Positions 1 to 6,643 of a DNA stretch of 24,524 nt are shown here, piece after piece (the first letter of the stretch is position 1; every line of letters starts with the position of its first letter). The notes beneath the pieces were generated by a model. That model made no database searches, had not been told where the DNA came from, and saw only the letters and a list, made by a program, of their open reading frames with translations. The stretch covers positions 1 through 24,524 of the forward strand of contig DDIE01000051.1 of the NCBI GenBank assembly GCA_002338385.1. The letters are read 5' to 3'. The DNA is from Proteobacteria bacterium UBA1858. GTDB taxonomy: Bacteria; Pseudomonadota; Gammaproteobacteria; UBA4575. The translations under genes were made by a program, and so were the position numbers.

Positions 1-11
1 AAAACATCCAT
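1..11 (-). CDS. 5' end of a divergent gene that leaves the window
   Basis: Only the first three codons are inside the window: ATG at 11-9, then Asp and Val. The support is a near-perfect Shine-Dalgarno AAGGAG (complement of 19-24) placed 7 bases before the ATG. A second in-frame-independent ATG at 7-5 is a less well spaced alternative. Nothing can be said about function. The gene would be transcribed away from the Met-rich barrel gene that starts at 352, so the two share the upstream region 12-351. Confidence 0.5.
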
Positions 12-351
12 TAAGTAACTCCTTAAATGCACTATTAAAAGTGCTTGCGATTAAAGTATTACCCAACCGGATTTAGTCGTACTAAGTATGCTTGCCACTA
101 CTGACATGTCACCCATAGCTGTATTATTCATAAGATACGACCTTTTTAAAATAACAATTAATGCTTGCAAGGTCTAGCAGGCAAGTACAGATCAAGTTTT
201 TCACATAATAAAACTTCAGCCTGTCCCAGCCCATCTGATTCAACATGTTTGCCTCTCGCACTCAATATCGGCATGCGACAATATGCCGCATAATCATCGG
301 TCAAGCTTCTGGCATAATTCTGTGCAATTATTCACACAGGATAGTCAGACA
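12..351. other. Intergenic region between two divergent genes
   Basis: About 340 bases with no convincing gene. It holds a 5-bp inverted repeat GCACT/AGTGC at 29-44, just upstream of the left-edge gene. The heptamer TGCTTGC occurs three times (42-48, 89-95, 162-168), and the last copy forms a spaced dyad with GCAAG at 181-185. A 6-bp-stem hairpin CGGCAT/ATGCCG lies at 269-288. A possible extended -10, TGGCATAAT, lies at 310-318, with no clear -35 in front of it. These look like control elements for divergent genes, but no known operator is recognised. Confidence 0.45.
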
Positions 352-1368
352 ATGGATTGTATTAAGCGCCAATGGTTAGTATTTGCGATTACTCTATTCC
401 TAGCTAGTTCACAGTGGTTATTGGCTGATAGCAGTTTGCCAACAGATCATGCACCGATTGGCGTAATGGGTGACCACGGCCACAAGACGGGTGAATGGAT
501 GTTTGCCTATCGTTATGGTCGGATGGACATGGACGGTAATCGTGACGGTACCCGCTCAGTCAGTCGTGCTGAAATCCATCAAGACTTTATGCTTGCGCCA
601 TCAAAGATGACCATGGAGATGCATATGTTCGGTGGCATGTATGGGATCAACGATAATGTCACCCTGATGGCTATGCTGGCTTATAAAGACCTCGAGATGG
701 ACATGCTGACTTCACCTATGGCGATGGGTATGATGCCGGCTGATCATAAGTTCACAACCCGCTCCAAAGGTTTTGGTGATGTCAAACTATCCGCGCTTTG
801 GAATGTGCATAAAACAGCGCAGTCAAGCCTGCATGCCACCATAGGGATGGGTATTCCCACTGGTTCGATCAAGCAGAAAGATGACAATGCCATGGGTGTG
901 CGCGCAAGGATGCCGTACATGATGCAGCTAGGCTCCGGCACCTATGATCCTATCCTTGGGCTGACTTATTTTAATAAACAGAACCAGTGGGCCTATGGTG
1001 CTCAAACGCTGAATACATTTCGCCTCGGCAAGAATGATCAGGGCTATCAGCTCGGTAATGAATACACCGCGACCACCTGGGTAGGTGTCAACGTGAGTCA
1101 TACCGTCAGTTGGTCATTGCGTTTGGATGCTAAAGCCTGGCAAGATATTGATGGTGAGGATGACGCGCTCGATCCCATGATGGCACCGACGGCGCGTACC
1201 GATTTACGTGGTGGAGAGCGGCTTGATGGATTGGTCGGACTGAATTACCAACACAGTTCCGGGCATCGTCTGGCCTTTGAATTCGGTGTGCCATTGCATC
1301 AGGATTTGGATGGGCCGCAGATGGAGACAGATTACAGCGTGATGCTGGGCTGGCAGTACGCGCCATAA
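352..1368 (+). CDS. Met-rich outer-membrane beta-barrel (transporter-like) protein
   Basis: A 338-residue protein. The ATG at 352 is chosen over the upstream in-frame ATG at 283 because AGGA (338-341) lies 10 bases before it, and because the protein then begins with a signal peptide: basic start, hydrophobic run, likely cleavage after LLA near residue 25. The mature part alternates polar and hydrophobic residues, is rich in Gly, Tyr and Trp, and ends in an aromatic strand, as in outer-membrane barrels of the broad phenol-pathway 'MetA-like transporter' group. Residues 80-132 contain 14 methionines in 53 residues, many as MxM, with several histidines. Such motifs commonly bind Cu(I) or Ag(I), so a metal-linked role is possible. 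The barrel assignment is by general character, the substrate is unknown, and no metal gene is visible next to it. Confidence 0.7.
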   Translation: MDCIKRQWLVFAITLFLASSQWLLADSSLPTDHAPIGVMGDHGHKTGEWMFAYRYGRMDMDGNRDGTRSVSRAEIHQDFMLAPSKMTMEMHMFGGMYGINDNVTLMAMLAYKDLEMDMLTSPMAMGMMPADHKFTTRSKGFGDVKLSALWNVHKTAQSSLHATIGMGIPTGSIKQKDDNAMGVRARMPYMMQLGSGTYDPILGLTYFNKQNQWAYGAQTLNTFRLGKNDQGYQLGNEYTATTWVGVNVSHTVSWSLRLDAKAWQDIDGEDDALDPMMAPTARTDLRGGERLDGLVGLNYQHSSGHRLAFEFGVPLHQDLDGPQMETDYSVMLGWQYAP

Positions 1369-1425
1369 GCCGTACGCTGTTACCTACCTGCCTGAGCGTA
1401 TTGTTAGAATAGCAGCAGATGCTGA

Positions 1426-2109
1426 TTAATCACCTGCGGATGTGGCGTGCTGATCATAATACGCGAGGCGCTTAGTGAAACTCACACGCCATGATTCAGA
1501 TAATGCCGCGCAGGCAAGCACCGACTGGAGTTTATCCCGATTGAGTTTTTTAGCATGATAAAGTTGGTTGCAATGCCGCACCGACCAATCTGTGCAACCC
1601 TGTTCAACTCGGGTCAGCGGCATGCCAGCACTGATCTCGCCTTGCTGTAATACGCGCATATACCAGCCCGTGTAGCCGCTGCTGATGACCCACAGCACGA
1701 GCTTTTTTTGTTTAAATTTTAAAGCAAGTTTCCAGCAGGGCTCACGCGCTTGGGTGACCTGTAGGATGACATCACCACAGCTGAACGTATCACCTATATA
1801 AACATTATCTTCAGTCAGGCCTGACAAGGTGAGGTTTTCACCAAAGCTACCACAGGGGTTGTCAGGTAGCTTGAGTCTCGCTGTGCGCAACAAGCCGACA
1901 GGCTGTTGCCAGTAGCTATAGTGTTCGCGTGGATAGACATAGACCGCTTTATCGCGTCCGCCATGGACGCTAAGGTCGGCTTGTTTATCTCCACTCAGGT
2001 TATCATAGGCGACATGCACGGGGCCGTGTACGACTTGTTTATGAATAGCAGACTGCTCGCCCTGATAATAGGCTGTGGGCATGCCGACCTGAATACTTTC
2101 AATTTTCAT
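1426..2109 (-). CDS. yiiM: MOSC-domain protein, YiiM-like
   Basis: A 227-residue protein that aligns by eye with Escherichia coli YiiM along most of its length. It shows the MOSC core, the HGG(R/P)D(K/R)A segment followed by YPREHY, the GENL segment with GLTE(D/S)NVYIGD, and the family's conserved cysteine in the REPCWKL segment. MOSC proteins bind the molybdenum cofactor through this cysteine. YiiM in E. coli reduces N-hydroxylated bases such as 6-hydroxylaminopurine and protects against those mutagens. The ATG at 2109 is preferred because homology starts there. An in-frame TTG at 2157 would add 16 residues and has a GGAGAGG about 20 bases upstream, so the longer form is not excluded. It is divergent from the dehydrogenase gene at 2316. 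Confidence 0.88.
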   Translation of the reverse strand: MKIESIQVGMPTAYYQGEQSAIHKQVVHGPVHVAYDNLSGDKQADLSVHGGRDKAVYVYPREHYSYWQQPVGLLRTARLKLPDNPCGSFGENLTLSGLTEDNVYIGDTFSCGDVILQVTQAREPCWKLALKFKQKKLVLWVISSGYTGWYMRVLQQGEISAGMPLTRVEQGCTDWSVRHCNQLYHAKKLNRDKLQSVLACAALSESWRVSFTKRLAYYDQHATSAGD

Positions 2110-2256
2110 TGGCTTGGAGGTGTAATCTGTCAGTTGACGGTGCTCGCAGTTAATCAAATCAAGCGCTTAAAGTAAAACCTCTCCTGCTACCTGTCTAATA
2201 CCATGCGCGTTCAATGATCACCTCAGAGGCATGCCTTGTTTGTCATAGTCGGCCTG

Positions 2257-2285
2257 TTGAGTTCATGCCTAATAAGTACAATAAT
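2257..2285 (+). promoter_or_regulatory. Candidate sigma-70 promoter for the dehydrogenase gene
   Basis: TTGAGT at 2257-2262 and AATAAT at 2280-2285 are separated by exactly 17 bases. This places the start site near 2292 and gives a leader of about 24 bases with AGGA at 2306-2309. It is a motif match only. Confidence 0.42.
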
Positions 2286-2315
2286 CATCTAGCCATGAGT
2301 CACTAGGATACAACA

Positions 2316-3356
2316 ATGAACAATGTTAAGGCCTATGCCGCACACTCCGCCCAAACGCCTTTGGCACCACATACTATTCACCGTCGAGCGCTAGCCGAGG
2401 GTGATGTGCATATCGCGATTGAGTATTGTGGCGTCTGTCATACCGACATTCATTTTGCGCATAACGATTTTGGTAATACGCAATACCCAATTGTACCCGG
2501 GCATGAAATTATCGGTCGCGTTGTAGGCGTGGGTAATGCGGTTAAGAATTTCCAGCCAGGTGACCTAGTGGGTGTAGGAGTTATCGTCGATTCATGTCAT
2601 CAATGCGCGCCCTGTGATCAAGGTCAAGAACAGTTCTGTGAAGCTGGCATGACGACCGCCTACAACAGTCCAGATCCGATTCTGGGTGGTGTCACATATG
2701 GTGGCTATTCAACGGATATCGTGGTTGATCATCAATCTGTCCTCAGGGTGTCCGAGCGACTCGACACCAAAGCCGCTGCACCACTATTATGTGCCGGCAT
2801 AACGACCTATGCGCCGCTCAAGCGTTTTAATGTGCAGGCCGGTGACAAGGTTGGTATTGTTGGTCTGGGTGGGCTGGGTCATATGGGGGTAAAGTTTGCT
2901 GTTGCGATGGGCGCGCACGTGGTCATGATTACCAGTTCGCAGAAAAAAGCGGCAGACGCTAAACGACTCGGTGCACATGAGGTGCTGATATCGACCGATG
3001 ATGAGGCTATGCAACAACAAGCTAACAGCTTTGATCTACTCTTGAATACGATTCCTGCTGAGCATGATTTCTCGTGTTATATGAATTTACTTAAAATCAA
3101 CAAAACCATGATCGTGGTTGGGATCGCCGCGTTGAAAATGCATTCTTCATGTTTGATTTTTGGCCAAAAGCAAGTCGTCGGCTCATTAATTGGCGGTATC
3201 CCTGAAACACAGGAGATGCTCGATTTTTGTGCTGAGCATACTATTACTTCTGATATTGAGCTGATAGACATACAAGATATTAACCAAGCCTATGAGCGGA
3301 TTGATAAGGGTGATGTGCTGTATCGTGTGGTGATCGATATGAATTCTTTACGCTGA
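2316..3356 (+). CDS. yahK: Zinc-dependent alcohol dehydrogenase / aldehyde reductase, YahK type
   Basis: A 346-residue medium-chain dehydrogenase that closely resembles E. coli YahK, an NADPH-dependent aldehyde reductase of the cinnamyl-alcohol-dehydrogenase subgroup. The catalytic-zinc site is visible as Cys41 in YCGVCHTDIH, His63-Glu64 in PGHE, and the later Cys in LLCAGITTY. The structural zinc is held by Cys94, Cys97, Cys100 and Cys108. The nucleotide-binding glycine motif GLGGLGHMG follows in the Rossmann domain. The C-terminal segment GGIPETQEMLDFCAEH is nearly identical to YahK. The ATG at 2316 has AGGA six bases upstream. The protein is cytosolic and probably reduces a broad range of aldehydes to alcohols. 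The natural substrate cannot be read from the sequence, and the neighbours do not suggest a pathway. Confidence 0.93.
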   Translation: MNNVKAYAAHSAQTPLAPHTIHRRALAEGDVHIAIEYCGVCHTDIHFAHNDFGNTQYPIVPGHEIIGRVVGVGNAVKNFQPGDLVGVGVIVDSCHQCAPCDQGQEQFCEAGMTTAYNSPDPILGGVTYGGYSTDIVVDHQSVLRVSERLDTKAAAPLLCAGITTYAPLKRFNVQAGDKVGIVGLGGLGHMGVKFAVAMGAHVVMITSSQKKAADAKRLGAHEVLISTDDEAMQQQANSFDLLLNTIPAEHDFSCYMNLLKINKTMIVVGIAALKMHSSCLIFGQKQVVGSLIGGIPETQEMLDFCAEHTITSDIELIDIQDINQAYERIDKGDVLYRVVIDMNSLR

Positions 3357-3471
3357 TTGAGCTGCACAATACGGTCACTGAATTCACATTTTCAAACGCT
3401 GCGCAAACAGCTTGACCGCTTGCACAGATGAGCCTGCTCGCCATATGCAGCTGAGTGCGCTAACAGAGTAC

Positions 3472-3787
3472 TCACAACTCACCATTTTCTGCAATCGTTG
3501 AGAGCGTTTTTGGCTTGAGTATGGTAATTAATCGCCGCTCGGCTTGAATAATCTTTGCCTGTCTGAATTTCGTTATGATCCGGCTGACGGTTTCGTCTGT
3601 CAGGCCAAGGTAGTTGGCGATTTGTGAGCGCGTCATGGTGAGATTAAATTGACTGCCCGAGCAACCACGATTTTTCAAGCGGGTAGATAAACTGATGAAA
3701 AATGTTGCCAGCTTTTGTTCGGCATTACAACGCGCCATCAATAGGTCACCCCGCACGCACTGACTAGCTGTCCTGAGTAGATGGTCT
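3472..3787 (-). pseudogene. Truncated FNR/Anr-family regulator, C-terminal DNA-binding end only
   Basis: The open segment matches the last third of FNR/Anr proteins. It has the NAEQKLATFF dimerisation-helix end, then LTMTRSQIANYLGLTDETVSRI, which includes the ETxSR recognition helix that reads TTGAT half-sites. The sensor domain and its iron-sulfur cysteines are missing. FNR-like residues (HLLRTASQCVRGD) continue upstream of the first GTG (3756) to about 3787. There a stop codon (3790-3792) ends the frame, 34 bases from the 3' end of the upstream qmcA gene. This pattern indicates deletion of the N-terminal two thirds rather than a small native gene. An ATG at 3738 with GGGGTGA upstream could still produce a free HTH domain of about 88 residues. 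A full-length copy would have to be elsewhere in the genome. Confidence 0.82.
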
Positions 3788-3823
3788 GGTTAGATTGTTC
3801 GGGTAGATGTTTTGGCGACCCGC

Positions 3824-4759
3824 TTAGTTATTATCTTTATTAGTTTTAAACTGATCCATAGTGCTCATGGCAGTGGATACTAAGGTTGCAACATCACCCA
3901 ATTGTGCCGGTACAATCATAGTATTATTAGTTTGCGCCAATTTACCAAACTCTTTTACCCACTGTTCTGCGACCCGCAGATTGACCGCATCGCGACCGCC
4001 GGGCTCGCTGAGCGCATTAGCCACCACGCGTATACCTTCAGAGGTCGCCTCCGCAATCAGTTTAATTTCCTGTGCTCGACCCTCAGCTTCATTAATTTGA
4101 CGGAGCTTCTCTGCTTCTGACAGATTGATAGCTTCTTGGCGCTCACCCTCAGACACATTGATACGTGCCTGACGCTCGCCTTCTGATGTGGCGACAACCG
4201 CACGGCGCTCTCGTTCGGCGCGCATTTGTTTTTCTAGCGCGTCTTTAACTGAAGCAGGCGGGACAATATCTTTAATTTCATAGCGCAGTATTTTAACACC
4301 CCACGGGCTAGCCGCACGATCCACAGCGGCAACCACCTGTGAATTAATTGTTTCCCGTTCTTCAAAGGTTCGGTCTAATTCGATTTTACCTATTTCGGAA
4401 CGTAAAGTTGTCTGCGCGAGTTGCGATGTGGCAAAAATATAATCTTCGATACCATAGCTGGCAGCACGCGCATCGCTCACTTGGAGATAAATTACGCCAT
4501 CAATTTCGACTGAAATATTATCCTTAGTAATACAGCTTTGAGAGGGTACATCCAGAGTTTGTTCTTTCAAGGTGTGTTTATAGGCCACTATATCGACAAA
4601 CGGCACCAGAATATGGAAACCCGCATCCAGTGTTTTGGCGAACTTACCCAAACGCTCAACCACAAATTGTTCTCGTTGGGGAACGACACGCGCAGTTTTA
4701 AATAAGACTACAATGACTAAGATGGCAACTAGGGTGCTCACAATGAAGCTTAAGTCCAT
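3824..4759 (-). CDS. qmcA: SPFH/stomatin-family membrane protein QmcA
   Basis: A 311-residue protein with an N-terminal membrane segment (about residues 6-24), an SPFH/band-7 domain beginning at VVPQREQFVVERLGK, and a charged coiled-coil region with two SEGERQ repeats followed by EAEKLRQINEAEGRAQ. It ends in a short conserved domain, as in the bacterial stomatin/paraslipin group (E. coli QmcA/YbbK). These proteins form large membrane-bound rings and work with NfeD partners in membrane quality control and lateral organisation. The ATG at 4759 has AGGAG eight bases upstream. A TTG at 4780 in the same frame lies inside the preceding gene and is unlikely. It follows the nfeD-like gene with a one-base gap, so the two are almost certainly co-transcribed and translationally coupled. 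Confidence 0.94.
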   Translation of the reverse strand: MDLSFIVSTLVAILVIVVLFKTARVVPQREQFVVERLGKFAKTLDAGFHILVPFVDIVAYKHTLKEQTLDVPSQSCITKDNISVEIDGVIYLQVSDARAASYGIEDYIFATSQLAQTTLRSEIGKIELDRTFEERETINSQVVAAVDRAASPWGVKILRYEIKDIVPPASVKDALEKQMRAERERRAVVATSEGERQARINVSEGERQEAINLSEAEKLRQINEAEGRAQEIKLIAEATSEGIRVVANALSEPGGRDAVNLRVAEQWVKEFGKLAQTNNTMIVPAQLGDVATLVSTAMSTMDQFKTNKDNN

Positions 4760-4760
4760 G

Positions 4761-5210
4761 CTATTTACTCCTTTCAGCAATAATTAAGATATTGGCTTGG
4801 CGATCGACAATTTCAGCCAGACTATGGTGGGCGAACTCTGCTTGCGCACTTTTAGCATCCCAGGAAGCACCGCGATATTGCACCCGTCCACGCCCCGGGC
4901 TGCGGTGGTCGAAACCACTCTCTATTTTTACTTCAAAGCCAACAAAGTCCTCATCATCGCTAGCCTTGACTACGTCGCCAACAAAATGCTGTTTCATTCT
5001 GGCGCGCAAGGTCACTAAAAATAAAATCGCTAGGCCAGCAAACAGCAAAAAGGGCATTCCGTTCTCATTCGGAAATCCCAACCAGAGCGCAGCACCCACA
5101 GAAACGCTTGCGAGACCGAGGAAGAATAGAATGAAATTACCCATAGTGAGTTCGGCTAGGATCAGTACAAAGCCGAGCACGAGCCAATACAACTGGGGTT
5201 CAAAAAGCAT
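4761..5210 (-). CDS. NfeD-like membrane protein (YbbJ type)
   Basis: A 149-residue short NfeD protein. Two or three hydrophobic segments fill the first 75 residues, including LYWLVLGFVLILAELTMGNF and a later LLFAGLAILFLV. The C-terminal 70 residues form the small OB-fold domain, with GRGRVQYRGASWDA typical of the family (DUF107). The ATG at 5210 is chosen because the protein then starts with MLFEPQLYW, like other members, and because the in-frame start at 5258 adds a stretch with no family resemblance. It is the first gene of a two-gene unit with qmcA. NfeD partners stabilise or anchor stomatin-like proteins in the inner membrane. Confidence 0.92.
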   Translation of the reverse strand: MLFEPQLYWLVLGFVLILAELTMGNFILFFLGLASVSVGAALWLGFPNENGMPFLLFAGLAILFLVTLRARMKQHFVGDVVKASDDEDFVGFEVKIESGFDHRSPGRGRVQYRGASWDAKSAQAEFAHHSLAEIVDRQANILIIAERSK

Positions 5211-5563
5211 AAATATTCTCTGTGCGGATAAAAATATATGGGCGATACACAGCACCATAAAGTAATCGACATAATAACACCAACCTGTTGCACAGTGGCA
5301 TTCCAGCCAGCGATCATGCCGCGATATTACATAATATGACTGGACTGGCGCGGGTTTAAGGGCTTTAGTTCAGGGGGTGTCAGCCTGCGCGCACGGCAGT
5401 GATCAGCCGGCGTCCGGGACAGGTACGCTGACAGTCACCGAGGCCGTTGCTTAGGCATAATCTATTAAACAGTCCCTAGCTAGGGCATGATGCGCATGCG
5501 CGACTGTAATATGGCGTGATTTGCGGGCTCGCCCGCGTGCCGAGATGGGTCTGGTGATCAGGC
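5211..5563. other. Gene-free gap between alr and the nfeD-qmcA unit, rich in inverted repeats
   Basis: No credible gene is seen in these 353 bases. The flanking genes point the same way (minus), so the gap should hold the end of the alr transcript and the promoter of nfeD. It contains the short palindromes GCGGGCTCGCCCGC (5523-5536), GCGCATGCGC (5492-5501) and CCCTAGCTAGGG (5474-5485). The last two are enclosed by ACAGT (5469-5473) and ACTGT (5503-5507). TGTCAGC (5378-5384) and GCTGACA (5427-5433) form a longer-range inverted repeat around GC-rich sequence. None is followed by a T-run in the minus direction, so no classical terminator is called. On the minus strand TGTTATTAT near 5270 resembles an extended -10 for nfeD, but a good -35 is missing. 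Confidence 0.5.
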
Positions 5564-6643
5564 TCAGCGGTAGATACGATGGATATGATCGGCTATCCCA
5601 CACAGCAGTTCATAACTGAGCATATTGGCGGCAGCGGCGACATCGAGCACATTGATATCTTGTCCCCAAAGTTCGACATCATCGCCAATATCAGCATCAA
5701 CCTCGGTGATATCAATGGTGATCATGTCCATTGAGACACGCCCAATAATAGGTGCATGATGACCATGTAAGCTGACATGAGCAGTGTTTTGGAGCGCGCG
5801 TGGATAGCCGTCCGCATACCCCATGGCCACTACCGCAACGCGCATTTCATGCGGACACATAAAGGTACCACCGTAACCGACGCAATCACCGGCTTGCATC
5901 TGTTTAATTGAAATTATTGGTGCGTGGACTGACATGACGGGTTTGAATTCGGCTAAATCAGGATGTGACTGATCCGATTGAAACGGTGAAATACCATAGA
6001 GGCATAGGCCCGGACGGATCCATTCATAGCGAGTTTTAGAATAGGCCAGACTCGCTGCGGAATTAGCAGCACTACGTTCGCATGCGGGTAATTGCTGACT
6101 GACTTCTTCAAAGCGAAGCAATTGTTGTTGCATCACACTGTCGTCCAGTGTGTCTGCATTAGCAAAATGTGTCATTAGGCGAATCTTGCTGACGGCCTGC
6201 ACCTGCGCTAATTCTGCATAGACCTGTTCGGCCTGATCAGGCCTGAAGCCCAGCCGACCCATGCCTGTATCCACTTTAAGCCAAACCTGTATGGATTGCT
6301 TGAGTGGATTAGCTTGCAGGATTCTGAGCTGATGATCACTATGGACAACCGTCTGAATATTCGCATCTGCCACCTGTTTCAATTCGGCGCTATCGCGGAA
6401 CCCCTGTAAGCAAATTATTGGATGTAAGATGCCGGCTGAACGTAAATTGATTGCTTCATCTACACAGGCTACTGCGAAGGCATCGGATTCTGCTAAAGCC
6501 TGAGCGGTTTGTGCCAGACCGTGGCCATAGGCGTCTGCTTTCACTACCGAAATGATTTTTGTTTGTGGCGTGTAGGCTTTAAGTAGTTGGAGATTATGCG
6601 CGAGATGATCGAGCTGAATTAAGGCATAGGCTGAACGTCTCAT
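5564..6643 (-). CDS. alr: Alanine racemase
   Basis: A PLP-dependent enzyme that interconverts L- and D-alanine for peptidoglycan synthesis in the cytosol. At 359 residues it has normal family length. The PLP lysine is Lys35 in VVKADAYGHG. The second catalytic base is Tyr257 in GYGGTF, and the PLP-barrel motifs KVDTGMGRLGF and GLCLYG are present. The C-terminal beta domain includes IGRVSMDMITIDIT. The ATG at 6643 overlaps the dnaB stop as ATGA, so translation is probably coupled to dnaB. The dnaB-alr order is common in gammaproteobacteria. Whether this is a biosynthetic or catabolic copy cannot be told from sequence, but its location next to dnaB suggests the housekeeping copy. Confidence 0.97.
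   Translation of the reverse strand: MRRSAYALIQLDHLAHNLQLLKAYTPQTKIISVVKADAYGHGLAQTAQALAESDAFAVACVDEAINLRSAGILHPIICLQGFRDSAELKQVADANIQTVVHSDHQLRILQANPLKQSIQVWLKVDTGMGRLGFRPDQAEQVYAELAQVQAVSKIRLMTHFANADTLDDSVMQQQLLRFEEVSQQLPACERSAANSAASLAYSKTRYEWIRPGLCLYGISPFQSDQSHPDLAEFKPVMSVHAPIISIKQMQAGDCVGYGGTFMCPHEMRVAVVAMGYADGYPRALQNTAHVSLHGHHAPIIGRVSMDMITIDITEVDADIGDDVELWGQDINVLDVAAAANMLSYELLCGIADHIHRIYR

Noticed and set aside
3357..3471. Terminator between the convergent dehydrogenase gene and FNR remnant
   Set aside because: Only a 4-bp GCTG/CAGC stem is visible, with no T-run on either strand.
4792..5265. 157-codon plus-strand open frame opposite nfeD
   Set aside because: It lies antisense to a clear NfeD-family gene, its product is low in recognisable motifs and Ser/Lys/Arg-rich, and no ribosome binding site supports it.
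5523..5536. GCGGGCTCGCCCGC palindrome after alr as an intrinsic terminator
   Set aside because: In the minus direction it is followed by AAATCACG, with no T-run, so it does not meet the usual terminator pattern.
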